Shown here: positions 6,972 through 16,350 of the stretch, piece by piece
Layout of the letters: each line of letters starts with the position of its first letter
Position numbering within the stretch: position 1 is the stretch's first letter
The notes under the pieces: model-generated
What the model saw: the letters and a program-made list of their open reading frames with translations, nothing else
What the model was told of the DNA's origin: nothing
The model's database searches: none
Program-made: the position numbers and the translations under genes
DNA from: Stagnimonas sp.
Lineage (GTDB): Bacteria; Pseudomonadota; Gammaproteobacteria; Nevskiales; Nevskiaceae
DNA length: 46,023 nucleotides
Reading direction: 5' to 3'
Assembly: GCA_030696045.1 (NCBI GenBank)
Contig: JAUYNO010000008.1
Span: 1 to 46,023 of the forward strand

Positions 6972-8534
6972 ATGCGCAGCATCTATCTCGATCACGCCGC
7001 CACCACACCGCTGGCGCCCGAAGCCTACGAGGCTCTGCGGCCCTGGCTGCTGGAACACTACGGCAACCCGGCCTCCGACCATGCCTTCGGGCGTCTGGCG
7101 CGGCAGGCGGTGGAGCGGGCGCGGGCGCAGGTGGCGGCCCTGCTGGGCGCCAGCACCGAGGAAATCCTGTTCACTTCCGGCGCCACCGAGGCCAACAACC
7201 TCGCGCTCAAGGGCGCGCTGGAATTCCGTGGTCTGGAAGGGGCCCACGTGGTGTCTTCGCGCACCGAGCACAAGTGCGTGCTCGACAGCCTGCGCTACCT
7301 GGAGACCCGAGGGCTGAAGCTGACCTGGCTCAAGCCGGATGCCGGCGGCGTGGTGAGCGCCGACGCCGTGCTGGCGGCGCTGACGCCGGCCACCGCGCTG
7401 GTCTCGCTGATGTGGGTGAACAACGAGCTGGGCAGCATCAACCAGGTCGAGCGGCTGGCGCCGCTGCTGCGCGAACGCGGCGTGCTGTTCCACGTCGACG
7501 CGGTGCAGGCGGTGGGCAAGCTGCCGATCAATCTGGCGGAGCTGCCGATCGACCTGCTGTCGATGTCGGCGCACAAGATCTACGGCCCCAAGGGCGTCGG
7601 TGCGCTGTTCGTGCGCAAGCGGCCGCGCGCGCGCCTAACCCCGCAGTTGCACGGTGGCGGCCACGAGCAGGGGATGCGCTCGGGCACCCTGGCGCCGCAC
7701 CAGATCGTCGGCATGGGCGAGGCCTTCCGTCTGGCCGGCGAGCGGCTGCCCGGCGATGCCTCCCACTACGCCGGCCTGCGGCAGCGACTGTGGGCGCGGC
7801 TGTCGGCGCTGGAGCGGATCTGGCGCAATGGCAGCGAGGCCGGCGCCCCGCACATCCTCAATGTCAGCTTCGAGGGCGTGGAGGGCGAGGCCCTGCGCGC
7901 CATGCTGCCGGAGCTGATGGTCAGCTCCGGCTCGGCCTGCTCCAGCGCTACCCGCGAGCCGTCCTATGTGCTGCGCGCGCTAGGCCGTGACGACGCCCTG
8001 GCCAATGCCAGCCTGCGGTTCTCCTTCGGGCGCGCCAACACCGAGGCCGAGATCGACGCCGCCGCCGCGCGGGTGATCGAGGCTGTGCTCTGGCTGCGCG
8101 AAATCAATGGCGAGCCCGCAGCCGAGCGGCCTGCGGCTGTGCCGGCGGCGGAGAAGGAGAATGTATTTGCCTACCCGGATGCGGTCTGGCAGACCTTTCT
8201 GAAGGCGGCGGGCAAGGCGGGCCGCTTCCCGGAAGACGGCGCCTCCCTGATTAGCCTGAAAGCCGAAAGCCGGGCCACCGGCTCCTCCCTGGGCCTGCAA
8301 TTGCGCCTGCGGGCGGATGGGCGCGTGGCCGAGGCCCGTTTCCAGGCACTCGGTTGCCCGGTCGGGATCGCCGTCGGTGCCTGGCTCGCGGCCTGGGCGC
8401 CGGGCAAGACGCTCGCCGAGTTGCGGACGCTGAAGCTGGCCGACCTGCACCAGGCGCTTGAAATCCCCGAGGACAAGCTCCACTGTGGGCTCATGGGCGA
8501 AGACCTGTTTCGCCAATTGCCGCCTCCGACATGA
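6972..8534 (+). CDS. Cysteine desulfurase fused to a degenerate IscU-like domain
   Basis: Residues 1-385 form a complete NifS/IscS-type cysteine desulfurase: [16 protein letters not shown], the PLP lysine in [11 protein letters not shown] (Lys202) and the sulfur-accepting cysteine in [17 protein letters not shown] (Cys323). After a Pro/Ala/Glu linker, residues from about 400 to 520 align with IscU/NifU-N: a YPDAVW start, [12 protein letters not shown] (Cys462, IscU Cys63 position) and KLHCGLM (His504, Cys505, IscU His105/Cys106). The first IscU ligand motif, normally PACGDV, reads RATGSS, so the cysteine and aspartate are missing. The ATG at 6972 is preferred over a GTG at 6942 because it gives the usual family N-terminus. 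The stop overlaps the iscA-like start in ATGA, implying coupled translation. Confidence 0.88.
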   Translation: MRSIYLDHAATTPLAPEAYEALRPWLLEHYGNPASDHAFGRLARQAVERARAQVAALLGASTEEILFTSGATEANNLALKGALEFRGLEGAHVVSSRTEHKCVLDSLRYLETRGLKLTWLKPDAGGVVSADAVLAALTPATALVSLMWVNNELGSINQVERLAPLLRERGVLFHVDAVQAVGKLPINLAELPIDLLSMSAHKIYGPKGVGALFVRKRPRARLTPQLHGGGHEQGMRSGTLAPHQIVGMGEAFRLAGERLPGDASHYAGLRQRLWARLSALERIWRNGSEAGAPHILNVSFEGVEGEALRAMLPELMVSSGSACSSATREPSYVLRALGRDDALANASLRFSFGRANTEAEIDAAAARVIEAVLWLREINGEPAAERPAAVPAAEKENVFAYPDAVWQTFLKAAGKAGRFPEDGASLISLKAESRATGSSLGLQLRLRADGRVAEARFQALGCPVGIAVGAWLAAWAPGKTLAELRTLKLADLHQALEIPEDKLHCGLMGEDLFRQLPPPT

Positions 8535-8851
8535 TCCAACTCACCGACTCCGCCGCCACGCGCATCACCGCCCAGCTCGCCAAGCGCGGCCGGGGCCTGG
8601 GCCTGCGCGTGGGCGTGAAGAAGTCGGGCTGCTCCGGCTGGGCCTATGTGCTCGACTATGCCGACGAGATCGGCGCCGAGGACGAGGTCTATGCCGCTGG
8701 CGAGGCCAAGGTGGTGGTCCGGCGCGAGCATCTGGACAAGCTCGATGGTCTGACCCTCGACTACCAGCGCGACGGCCTCAACGAGGCCTTCAAGTTCATC
8801 AACCCGAACGTCAAAGCCGAATGCGGCTGTGGGGAGAGCTTCGCGGTTTGA
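8531..8851 (+). CDS. iscA: IscA/SufA/ErpA-type iron-sulfur assembly protein
   Basis: The 106-residue A-type carrier has the three conserved cysteines in family positions: Cys34 in SGCSGW, and Cys98 and Cys100 in the C-terminal ECGCGESF. A-type proteins bind iron or an Fe-S cluster and pass it to target apo-proteins. Translation is coupled to the desulfurase-IscU fusion through a four-base ATGA overlap, which makes it very likely that the two products work together. The symbol iscA reflects the locus; SufA and ErpA homologues are similar enough that the name is provisional. Confidence 0.9.
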   Translation: MIQLTDSAATRITAQLAKRGRGLGLRVGVKKSGCSGWAYVLDYADEIGAEDEVYAAGEAKVVVRREHLDKLDGLTLDYQRDGLNEAFKFINPNVKAECGCGESFAV

Positions 8852-9107
8852 GGAGGACGCCAGATACTCCTGGCTGTAAAAAGACGCGCCGCGTAGCAGC
8901 GCCCCTCCGCGGCCTCCCTGAAAAGTTAGATTCCCTTTTGACCGGGACGTAGCGCGGCCCTCTGCTGCCACGCCGCCCCGATATGATGCGCTGCATCAAT
9001 ATGCAGCCGGCGCAGGCTACAATAGCGTGCTAAGCGATGTTCGGCCCGGTTTTGGGCCTGTCCGTCTTGGACTCGCGAGTCTCGTTATCTCCTGTAGGAC
9101 CTTTTCC
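8852..9107. promoter_or_regulatory. Upstream region of ndk with TACAAT -10-like box
   Basis: This 256-base gap holds no gene. A GGCTACAATAGCG sequence puts a -10-like hexamer TACAAT at 9018-9023, about 84 bases before the ndk start. No convincing -35 lies 16-18 bases upstream. The same CTACAAT motif recurs before rodZ, aspS and nadA. Confidence 0.35.
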
Positions 9108-9539
9108 ATGGCCATTGAACGCACCCTTTCCATCCTCAAGCCCGACGCGGTCTCCAAGAACAAGGCCGGTGCCATCATCGCCCGCATCGAAGACGCCGGC
9201 CTGAAGGTGATCGCCGCCCGCATGAAGCACCTGACCACTGGCGAGGCCGAAGGCTTCTACGCCGTGCACAGCGAGCGCCCGTTCTTCAAGGATCTGGTCA
9301 AGTTCATGACCTCCGGCCCGGTGATGGTGATGGCGCTGGAAGGCGAGAACGCCGTGCAGGTCTACCGCGACGTGATGGGCGCCACCAACCCCAAGAACGC
9401 CGCGCCGGGCACCATCCGCGCCGATTTCGCCGATTCCATCGACGAGAATGCCGCCCACGGCTCCGACAGCCTGGAAAACGCGAAGAACGAGATCAGCTAC
9501 TTCTTCCGCGCCACCGAAATCTGCCCTCGTACCCGCTAA
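9108..9539 (+). CDS. ndk: Nucleoside diphosphate kinase
   Basis: Ndk transfers the gamma-phosphate of ATP to other nucleoside diphosphates through a phospho-histidine and so balances NTP and dNTP pools. The 143-residue product is full length. It has the N-terminal [12 protein letters not shown], and the active-site histidine is His117 in NAAHGSDS. The frame is open from 9027, but family alignment fixes the ATG at 9108. It begins the conserved block that continues with rlmN, pilW, rodZ, ispG and hisS. Confidence 0.97.
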   Translation: MAIERTLSILKPDAVSKNKAGAIIARIEDAGLKVIAARMKHLTTGEAEGFYAVHSERPFFKDLVKFMTSGPVMVMALEGENAVQVYRDVMGATNPKNAAPGTIRADFADSIDENAAHGSDSLENAKNEISYFFRATEICPRTR

Positions 9540-9556
9540 GGATCGCCGCCAAGGCC

Positions 9557-10693
9557 GTGACCGAGTCCGCGAACACCGCCAGCTCCCCGACGAAGAGCCC
9601 GACCAATCTGTTCGGGCTGGACCGGCCGGCGTTGCGCGCGGTATTCGCGGAAATGGGTGAAAAGCCCTTCCGCGCCGATCAGGTGATGCAGTGGATCTAC
9701 CGCCGGGGTCTCGATGACTTCGACGGCATGACCAATGTCGCCAAGGATCTGCGCGAGCGCATGAAGCTCTGCTTCGAGATCCGGCACCCGGAGCTGGTGG
9801 CCGAGCAGACCTCGAAGGACGGCACCCGCAAGTGGGTGCTGCGGCTGGACGGCGGCAACGCCGTCGAGACGGTCTACATCCCGGAGGATGACCGCGGCAC
9901 GCTGTGCATCAGCAGCCAGGTCGGCTGCGCGATGGACTGCTCGTTCTGTTCCACCGGCAAGCAGGGCCTCAACCGCAACATGACCACGGCGGAGATCATC
10001 GCCCAGGTCTGGTTCGCGGCCCGCGCGCTGGGTGGCGATTTCCAGAACGAGCGGGTGATCTCCAACATCGTGTTCATGGGCATGGGCGAGCCGCTGGCCA
10101 ATTACCAGCCGGTGGTCACCGCCATCCGCATCCTGCTCGACGACTTCGGCTTCGGCCTGTCCAAGCGCCGGGTCACGGTCTCCACCTCGGGCCTGGTGCC
10201 CTTCATCGACCGGCTCAAGGAAGATGTCGATGTGGCGCTGGCGGTATCGCTGCACGCTCCCAACGACAGCCTGCGCGACGAACTGGTGCCGATCAACCGC
10301 AAGTACCCGATCGAGGATCTGATGGAGGCCTGCCGCCGCTACACCGACGGCAAGAACCACAAGGCCCACATCGTTTATGAGTACGTGATGCTGGACGGCG
10401 TCAACGACTCGCCGGCCCAGGCCCGCGAACTGGCGCGCCTGCTCGGCGACATGCCGGCCAAGGTCAATCTCATTCCCTTCAATCCCTTCCCGAAGGCGGG
10501 CTACCAGCGTTCGGGGGCGGAGCGCATCGCCGCGTTCGCCGACATCCTGCGCGCCCGGCGCATCGTCTGCACTACCCGCAAGACCCGTGGCGATGACATC
10601 GACGCCGCCTGCGGTCAGCTGGTTGGTGAAGTGGCGTCCCGGCAGAAGCAGCGCTTGTCCGATGTCATGGTGCGCTCGGAGCGGCCGGCATGA
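9557..10693 (+). CDS. rlmN: Dual-specificity 23S rRNA/tRNA adenine-C2 methyltransferase RlmN
   Basis: RlmN is a radical-SAM enzyme that methylates C2 of A2503 in 23S rRNA and A37 of several tRNAs. The 378-residue product has the CxxxCxxC cluster motif (Cys124, Cys128, Cys131 in CAMDCSFC). The C-terminal catalytic cysteine that carries the methyl group is Cys352 in DIDAACGQL. The GMGEPLANY segment is also typical. The start is a GTG at 9557, 17 bases after ndk; no ATG gives a complete N-terminus. The stop overlaps the pilW start in ATGA. Confidence 0.96.
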   Translation: MTESANTASSPTKSPTNLFGLDRPALRAVFAEMGEKPFRADQVMQWIYRRGLDDFDGMTNVAKDLRERMKLCFEIRHPELVAEQTSKDGTRKWVLRLDGGNAVETVYIPEDDRGTLCISSQVGCAMDCSFCSTGKQGLNRNMTTAEIIAQVWFAARALGGDFQNERVISNIVFMGMGEPLANYQPVVTAIRILLDDFGFGLSKRRVTVSTSGLVPFIDRLKEDVDVALAVSLHAPNDSLRDELVPINRKYPIEDLMEACRRYTDGKNHKAHIVYEYVMLDGVNDSPAQARELARLLGDMPAKVNLIPFNPFPKAGYQRSGAERIAAFADILRARRIVCTTRKTRGDDIDAACGQLVGEVASRQKQRLSDVMVRSERPA

Positions 10694-11424
10694 GCCGCGG
10701 CTTCGTGGTGCTGGCCCTGCTGTTGCTGGCGGGCTGCGTCACCGAGTACCCCAAGGGCGAGCAGCCCAACGAGCCCAATCTGCGCGAGGCCTCGCGGGCC
10801 AATACCCAGCTGGGTATCGAATACGCCCGGCAGGGCAATTTCGAGCTGGCGCTGACCAAGCTCAAGCGCGCGATCGATCAGGACTCCAGCTACGGTCAGG
10901 CGCACGGCGCCATCGCCCTGCTGTATGCCCGTCAGGGCGATGCGGCGAAGGCTGAGAGCCATTACCGCCGGGCGCTGGCGCTGGATGCCGACGATTCCCT
11001 GACCCGCAGCAATTTCGCGGTGTTTCTCTGCGGCCGCGGCGAGGTGCGCGAGGGCGAGGACTTGCTGCTGGAGGCGGCCCGGGATCGCCGTTTCGCGACG
11101 CCGGAGGCGGCCTGGACCAACGCCGGCGTCTGCGTGCGGCGCCAGGATCCGGCCAAGGCTGAACGGTATTTCCGCGAGGCCCTGAACGCCAATCCCAATT
11201 ACGCGGCGGCCTTGCTGGAAATGGCCGACCTTGCGGCACAGAACCAGGACTGGCTGCGGGTGCGCGCCTTCCTGCAACGCCGTGACCGGCTGACGCCGGC
11301 GACGGCGCAGTCCTTGCTTCTGGGCATCAAGGCCGAACGGGCGCTGGGGGATGAGGAAGCGGCGGCGACGCTGGAGCGTCGGCTACGCAGCGAGTTTCCG
11401 GAAACCCGGACGCCCGCCGGCTAG
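10690..11424 (+). CDS. pilW: Type IV pilus biogenesis/stability lipoprotein PilW (PilF)
   Basis: The 244-residue product starts with a lipoprotein signal (LLLLAGC, lipidated Cys16). It continues with tandem tetratricopeptide repeats between about residues 35 and 180, for example LGIEYARQGNFELALTKLKR. In Pseudomonas this outer-membrane pilotin helps the secretin PilQ to reach and assemble in the outer membrane. The location between rlmN and rodZ is the standard place for pilF/pilW in gammaproteobacteria and supports the call. No other pilus genes lie in the window. Confidence 0.88.
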   Translation: MSRGFVVLALLLLAGCVTEYPKGEQPNEPNLREASRANTQLGIEYARQGNFELALTKLKRAIDQDSSYGQAHGAIALLYARQGDAAKAESHYRRALALDADDSLTRSNFAVFLCGRGEVREGEDLLLEAARDRRFATPEAAWTNAGVCVRRQDPAKAERYFREALNANPNYAAALLEMADLAAQNQDWLRVRAFLQRRDRLTPATAQSLLLGIKAERALGDEEAAATLERRLRSEFPETRTPAG

Positions 11425-11470
11425 GACGGCCGACAGGCAGCGCTGCGGGGCCCCCGCCGTGCACCAAGTG

Positions 11471-11480
11471 ACTACAATCA
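11471..11480 (+). promoter_or_regulatory. TACAAT -10-like element before rodZ
   Basis: GACTACAATCA places TACAAT at 11473-11478, 37 bases before the rodZ ATG in a 91-base intergenic gap. No clear -35 is seen. It suggests that rodZ and ispG may be transcribed separately from pilW. Confidence 0.3.
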
Positions 11481-11515
11481 AGGGCTGATCGCCCCCGACA
11501 CCCAAACCTTCTCCC

Positions 11516-12451
11516 ATGACTGATCTTTCCTCCGAAGCCAGCGCCAGTGAAGCCACTGCGGGGCCCGGCCGTCTGCTGCGCCGCGCGCGCGAGCAGGCCG
11601 GCCTTTCCATCGAAGACCTCGGCGCCCAGATCAAGCTGGCGCGCGGCACCCTGGACTCGCTGGAGCGCGACGATTTCGCGACCCTTTCCGAGCCGGTTTA
11701 CGTTCGCGGTTACTACCGCAAGTTGTCGAAAGTGCTGCCGGTGTCCGAGGCGGCTCTGCTCAGCGCCTACGAGTCCCAGGTGGCGCCCAAGGCACCGTCG
11801 CCGCCGTCCAAGCTGATCCTTGCCGGGGAAAACGATCTCGGTGGCAGCAGCCGGGTCAGCGCCCGGCTGGTAACCGGAGTACTGGTCACCGGTCTGCTGA
11901 TCGGCGCCCTGGCCTTCTGGGGCAGCACCCGCGATCCCAACGGGCCTGCCGAGGTGGTGCCGACGCTGGATCCGGCGACCGCGCCCGAGGCAGTGCCGCC
12001 GCCGAGCGCCGGCCTGAGCGGTGCCGAGGCGGCGGCGATGGCGCCGGCCGAAGCCGAGGCCACTGTGGCGCCTGCCAGCACTGAAAACCCGGTGATTTCG
12101 GCCACGCTCACTCTGGCGCCGAGCCTGTCGCAGCTGCCGGCGGCGACCAGCCCGACGCCCACGGCGGCGGCCCCGGCCGCGCTCGCGCCGGCGGGTCTGC
12201 CGGCGACCGGGCATGCCGAGGTGCAGTTGCAGTTCAACTCGACCTCCTGGACCCGCATCGAGGACGCCAGCGGCAAGTCGCTGCTGTCCGGCGTGATCCA
12301 GGCCGGCGACCGCCAGACCCTCAACGGCGAGGCGCCGTTCTCGATCTTCCTCGGCAATGCGCCGGGCGTGAGCATCCAGTTCAACGGCCAGCCGGTGGAC
12401 ATGGTCAAGTACACCAAGGGCAATAACACCGCCCGCTTCACGCTTCCCTAG
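11516..12451 (+). CDS. rodZ: Cytoskeletal membrane protein RodZ
   Basis: RodZ links MreB to the membrane and helps maintain rod shape. The 311-residue product has the expected order. A Cro/C1-type helix-turn-helix lies at about 18-85 ([20 protein letters not shown], then [11 protein letters not shown]). A short basic linker is followed by one transmembrane helix at about 117-136 ([18 protein letters not shown]), a long Ala/Pro/Thr-rich periplasmic linker, and the C-terminal DUF4115-type beta domain ([19 protein letters not shown]). It sits directly before ispG, as in many gammaproteobacteria. Confidence 0.93.
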   Translation: MTDLSSEASASEATAGPGRLLRRAREQAGLSIEDLGAQIKLARGTLDSLERDDFATLSEPVYVRGYYRKLSKVLPVSEAALLSAYESQVAPKAPSPPSKLILAGENDLGGSSRVSARLVTGVLVTGLLIGALAFWGSTRDPNGPAEVVPTLDPATAPEAVPPPSAGLSGAEAAAMAPAEAEATVAPASTENPVISATLTLAPSLSQLPAATSPTPTAAAPAALAPAGLPATGHAEVQLQFNSTSWTRIEDASGKSLLSGVIQAGDRQTLNGEAPFSIFLGNAPGVSIQFNGQPVDMVKYTKGNNTARFTLP

Positions 12452-12464
12452 CAGGGTCGTAAGC

Positions 12465-13565
12465 ATGGCGATGATGGCCAAGCACGAGATCACGCGGCGC
12501 AAGTCGCGGCAGATTCGTGTCGGCTCGGTGCTGGTCGGTGGTGATGCCCCCATCGCGGTGCAGACCATGACCAACACCAGGACCGAGGACGTCGCCGCTA
12601 CCGTCGCCCAGATCAATGCGGCGAAAAAGGCCGGCGTCGACATCGTCCGGGTCTCGGTGCCGACCATCGCCGCCTGCGAGGCCTTCGGCGAAATCCGCAA
12701 GCAGGTCGATGTGCCGCTGATCGCGGACATCCACTTCAACTACAAGTGCGCGCTCAAGGCCGCCGAGATGGGCGCCGATTGCCTGCGCATCAATCCCGGC
12801 AACATCGGCAGCGACGCCAAGGTCGCCGAGGTAATCGCCTGCGCGCGTCATCACGGCGTGCCGATCCGCATCGGCGTCAACGCCGGCTCGCTGGAAGGCG
12901 ACCTGCAGACCAAGTACGGCGAGCCGAATGCGGATGCCCTGGTCGAATCGGCGCTGCGCCACATCGAGATCCTCAAGAAGCACAGCTTCGAGGACTTCAA
13001 GGTCTCGCTGAAAGCCAGCGAGGTGTTCATGACCGTGCACGCCTACCGCAAGCTGGCGACCCTGATCGACCAGCCGCTGCACCTCGGCATCACCGAGGCC
13101 GGTAGCCTGCGCAGCGGCGCGGTGAAGTCCTCCATCGGTCTCGGCATGCTGCTCGCCGACGGCATCGGCGACACCATCCGCATCTCGCTCGCCGCCGATC
13201 CGGTGGAGGAGGTGAAGGTGGGTTGGGACATCCTCAAGTCCCTGCACCTGCGTCATCGCGGCATCAATCTGGTCGCCTGCCCGAGCTGCTCGCGGCAGAT
13301 GTTCGACGTCATCAAGACGGTGAACGAGCTGGAGTCGCGGCTGGAGGATGTCTCCGAGCCCATCGACCTCGCCGTCATCGGTTGCGTGGTCAATGGTCCG
13401 GGCGAGGCGAGGGAGGCAGCCCTGGGTGTCGCCGGCGGCCGGCCGAACTCGATCTATGTCGACGGCAGCATCCAGCACAAGGCGCACAACGAGCAGCTGG
13501 TTGATGAGCTGGAAAAGCTGGTGCGCGCCAAGCTGGCCGAGCGCAAGGCCAGAGCCCATGAATAA
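12465..13565 (+). CDS. ispG: 4-hydroxy-3-methylbut-2-enyl diphosphate synthase IspG
   Basis: IspG is the 4Fe-4S enzyme that converts MEcPP to HMBPP in the MEP isoprenoid pathway. The 366-residue product has the TIM-barrel part ([36 protein letters not shown]) and the cluster ligands Cys272 and Cys275 in CPSC and Cys307 in [10 protein letters not shown]. It is of the short proteobacterial type without the inserted central domain. ATGs at 12465 and 12474 are both possible starts. As an Fe-S enzyme it depends on cluster assembly of the kind encoded a few kilobases upstream. Confidence 0.97.
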   Translation: MAMMAKHEITRRKSRQIRVGSVLVGGDAPIAVQTMTNTRTEDVAATVAQINAAKKAGVDIVRVSVPTIAACEAFGEIRKQVDVPLIADIHFNYKCALKAAEMGADCLRINPGNIGSDAKVAEVIACARHHGVPIRIGVNAGSLEGDLQTKYGEPNADALVESALRHIEILKKHSFEDFKVSLKASEVFMTVHAYRKLATLIDQPLHLGITEAGSLRSGAVKSSIGLGMLLADGIGDTIRISLAADPVEEVKVGWDILKSLHLRHRGINLVACPSCSRQMFDVIKTVNELESRLEDVSEPIDLAVIGCVVNGPGEAREAALGVAGGRPNSIYVDGSIQHKAHNEQLVDELEKLVRAKLAERKARAHE

Positions 13566-13641
13566 ATCTACTGCGCTGTCCTGCTGCGGCGTCATGCGCT
13601 GCTCGCAATCCTCACGCACTGGAGTGCGCTGCGGTGCGCTG

Positions 13642-13664
13642 GCCGAACCTTTAGTCGGTTCGGC
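13642..13664. terminator. Hairpin between ispG and the exporter gene
   Basis: Arms GCCGAACC (13642-13649) and GGTTCGGC (13657-13664) form a perfect 8-bp stem with a 7-base loop. The tract after it (TCCTTGCATC) is only weakly T-rich. It may attenuate or end the transcript after ispG. The remaining intergenic sequence shows nothing else clear. Confidence 0.4.
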
Positions 13665-13718
13665 TCCTTGCATCAGGCCGTGCTCGCTACGATTTCTTCA
13701 CGGGCTCTCGGCGGCGTG

Positions 13719-14351
13719 ATGGATACCTCGATCCTCGCGTTCACGCTGGCGGCCCTGCTGCTGACGCTGTCGCCCGGCCCCGACACCTTCCTGGTGATCG
13801 GCAGCACGGCGCAGGGCGGGGTGCGTGCCGGCCTGGCGGCGGTGGCGGGCATTATTTCCGGCGGTTTCTTCCATGCCGCGCTGTTCGCGCTGGGCATCGC
13901 CCGGCTGTTGATGTATTCGCCAGCCTTGTTCATGGCAGTGAAACTGGTCGGCGCCGCCTATCTGATCTGGCTCGGCATAGGTGCATTGCGCTCGGCAGCG
14001 ACAGCAAAGCCGGACCAGCCGGGCGAGACCGCGCCGGCGCCCTCCAACGGTCTGCTGCGCCGCCGCTACCTGCAGGGTCTGCTGTCGAACGCGCTGAATC
14101 CCAAGATCGCGGTGTTCTACCTCGCCTTCCTGCCGCAGTTCCTGCAGCCGGGCGATGCCATTGCCTTGAAGTCGGCCGGTCTGATCGGCATCCACTACGC
14201 ACTGGGCCTGATCTGGCTCAGCACTTTGGCGCTGGCGGTCGGCCGCTTCGGTCACTGGCTGCGCCGCAGCCGCGTGCAGCGCGCGCTCAATGGGCTGGTC
14301 GGCGCGGTGATGACCGGCTTCGGTGTACGCCTCGCACTGGCCTCACGCTAG
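13719..14351 (+). CDS. LysE/RhtB-family amino acid exporter
   Basis: The 210-residue product is a small multi-pass membrane protein of the LysE/RhtB type. It has the family start LLLTLSPGPDTFLVIGSTAQGG, then hydrophobic segments near residues 38-60, 68-86, 112-130, 148-170 and 190-208. A SNALNPKIAVFYLAFLPQF motif is diagnostic of the RhtB branch. Such proteins export amino acids such as threonine, homoserine or lysine; the substrate here cannot be predicted. The frame is open upstream, but the ATG at 13719 gives the family N-terminus. It lies between ispG and hisS, interrupting a usually contiguous pair. hisS starts two bases after its stop. Confidence 0.88.
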   Translation: MDTSILAFTLAALLLTLSPGPDTFLVIGSTAQGGVRAGLAAVAGIISGGFFHAALFALGIARLLMYSPALFMAVKLVGAAYLIWLGIGALRSAATAKPDQPGETAPAPSNGLLRRRYLQGLLSNALNPKIAVFYLAFLPQFLQPGDAIALKSAGLIGIHYALGLIWLSTLALAVGRFGHWLRRSRVQRALNGLVGAVMTGFGVRLALASR

Positions 14352-14353
14352 TC

Positions 14354-15634
14354 ATGTCCAAATCGATCCAGTCCCTGCGGGGCTTCAACGATGTGTTGCC
14401 GGCACAGGCCGCATTGTTCCGTCGCGTGTTCGCCACCGCTGCCGACGTAGCTGCCCGCTACGGCTACGGCGAGATCCGCCTGCCGCTGCTGGAGGCGACC
14501 GCCCTGTTCAAGCGCGCGGTGGGCGAGGTGACCGACGTGGTGGAGAAGGAGATGTACTCCTTCGACGACCGCGACGGCGTCTCGGTCAGCCTGCGGCCGG
14601 AACTGACCGCCGGCGTGGTGCGCGCCGGCGTCGAGCACGGCCTGCTGCACAACCAGCAGCAGCGGCTCTGGTATGCCGGCCCGGCGTTCCGCCACGAGCG
14701 TCCGCAGGCGGGGCGTTACCGGCAGTTCCACCAGGTCGGGGTCGAGGCCTACGGCATGGCCGGGCCGGACATCGACGCCGAGGTGATCGCCTTCTCGCAC
14801 CGTTTCCTGACCACCCTGGGCATTGGCGGTCTGAAGCTGGAGATCAACTCCCTGGGTGGCAGCGAGGCCCGCGCCGACTATCGCGCGGCGCTGATCGACT
14901 ACCTGGCGCGCTACGAGTCCGAGCTGGACGAGGACTCGCGTCGCCGCTTGCACACTAACCCGCTGCGGGTGCTCGATTCCAAGGTGCCGCGCACCAAGGA
15001 AATCGTCGCTGGCGCGCCGCAGCTGGCCGACCACCTCGAAGCCGAGTCGCGCGCCCACTTCGATGGCTGGCGGCAGGCGCTGGAGGACCTCGGCATTCCC
15101 TACCAGGTCAGCCCGCAGCTGGTGCGCGGCCTCGACTACTATACCCGTGGTGTCTTCGAGTGGACCACCACGGAGCTGGGCAGCCAGGGCACGGTGCTGG
15201 CCGGTGGTCGCTACGACAACCTGGTCGCGCAACTCGGCGGTTCGCCCTCTCCTGCCGTGGGCTGGGCCAGCGGCGTCGAGCGGCTGGTGCTGTTGCTGGA
15301 GAAGCAGCAGGCCGCTGCGGTGTCTGCCGACGCGCCGCAGCTGTATTTCTGCGCCATCGGCGAAGCGGCCGAGCGCCGCGCCCGCATCCTGGCGGAAGAG
15401 CTGCGCAACCAGCTCGGCGGACTGCGGCTCAGCCTGAATGCCGGCGGCGGCAAGCTGAAGAGTCAGCTGGCCCGTGCCGAGCGTGCTGGGGCGGCCTTTG
15501 CCCTGGTGCTGGGCGAGGCGGAACTGGCTCGCGACGCGGTTCAAGTAAAATCGCTGCGCCAGACGGCGGCGGACGAGGAGATCGCGCTGACCGCGCTGTC
15601 GGCCCGGCTGGCGACCCTGCTGCAGGGCGGCTGA
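14354..15634 (+). CDS. hisS: Histidine-tRNA ligase
   Basis: This class II synthetase charges tRNA-His. The 426-residue product has RGFNDVLP at the N-terminus, motif 2 (YAGPAFRHERPQAGRYRQFHQ), the histidine-binding loop (LVRGLDYYTRGVFEW), motif 3 (GWASGVERL) and a C-terminal anticodon-binding domain from about residue 330. Its length fits E. coli HisRS. The ATG is two bases after the exporter gene, so the two are probably co-transcribed. Confidence 0.97.
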   Translation: MSKSIQSLRGFNDVLPAQAALFRRVFATAADVAARYGYGEIRLPLLEATALFKRAVGEVTDVVEKEMYSFDDRDGVSVSLRPELTAGVVRAGVEHGLLHNQQQRLWYAGPAFRHERPQAGRYRQFHQVGVEAYGMAGPDIDAEVIAFSHRFLTTLGIGGLKLEINSLGGSEARADYRAALIDYLARYESELDEDSRRRLHTNPLRVLDSKVPRTKEIVAGAPQLADHLEAESRAHFDGWRQALEDLGIPYQVSPQLVRGLDYYTRGVFEWTTTELGSQGTVLAGGRYDNLVAQLGGSPSPAVGWASGVERLVLLLEKQQAAAVSADAPQLYFCAIGEAAERRARILAEELRNQLGGLRLSLNAGGGKLKSQLARAERAGAAFALVLGEAELARDAVQVKSLRQTAADEEIALTALSARLATLLQGG

Positions 15635-15706
15635 GCCGAATCCTTTATTCCAACAACTTTCCGCGTCCGCGACGGTCGGACGCCTCAACGCAAGCGAGAC
15701 ATCTGT

Positions 15707-16336
15707 ATGTCGCACTACGACGACGAAGCCCAGGCCGAGCAGCTCAAGACCTGGTGGCGCGAGAACTGGATGCCCCTGGCGGCCGGCCTGGCGCTGGGCC
15801 TGGGTGGCATCTTCGGCTGGGAGCAGTGGAAGGCGCACCAGCAGGACCGCGCCGTCGAGGCGGCACGGATGTACGAGGACCTGAAGACCGCGCTGGTGGC
15901 CGACAAGGCCGACGAGGCCCGCAGCATCGGCGACAAGCTGAAGAGCGACTACGCCAAGACTCCGTATGCCGCGCAGGCGATGCTGCGGCTGGCCCAGCAC
16001 GCGGTGGACAAGGCCCGCTATGACGAGGCCCTGCCGCCCCTGGCCTGGGTCGCGGCCAACTCCGCCGACGAGCAGTTGCGGCCCCTGGCCAAGCTGCGCG
16101 AGGCGCGGGTGCTGGCCCAGCAGGGCAAGTTCGATGAGGCTCTGAACCGCCTGGACGGCGCCGGCGAAGCCTATGTCGCGCTGGCCGAGGATCTGCGCGG
16201 CGACATCAAGCTGGCCCAGGGCGACCGCAAGGCGGCCCGCGCCGCTTTCGAGAAGGCACTCGCCGCCAGCGATGCCGCCGCCGCCAACCGTGAAACCTTG
16301 CAGCGCAAGATCGACGATCTTGCCGACGCCGCCTGA
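15707..16336 (+). CDS. yfgM: YfgM-family membrane-anchored tetratricopeptide protein
   Basis: The 209-residue product has a short cytoplasmic segment (EQLKTWWRENW), one transmembrane helix at about 24-40 (MPLAAGLALGLGGIFGWEQW) and a periplasmic helical TPR-like domain. In E. coli YfgM associates with the SecYEG translocon and periplasmic chaperones and influences stress responses. The order hisS-yfgM-bamB-der is the same here as in E. coli. The 72-base gap before it holds no clear terminator. Confidence 0.92.
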   Translation: MSHYDDEAQAEQLKTWWRENWMPLAAGLALGLGGIFGWEQWKAHQQDRAVEAARMYEDLKTALVADKADEARSIGDKLKSDYAKTPYAAQAMLRLAQHAVDKARYDEALPPLAWVAANSADEQLRPLAKLREARVLAQQGKFDEALNRLDGAGEAYVALAEDLRGDIKLAQGDRKAARAAFEKALAASDAAAANRETLQRKIDDLADAA

Positions 16337-16350
16337 AGGACCAAGACCGC

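Noticed and set aside
15160..16023. A 287-residue forward frame overlapping hisS and yfgM
   Set aside because: Arg/Gly/Ala-rich off-frame translation of two well-supported genes.
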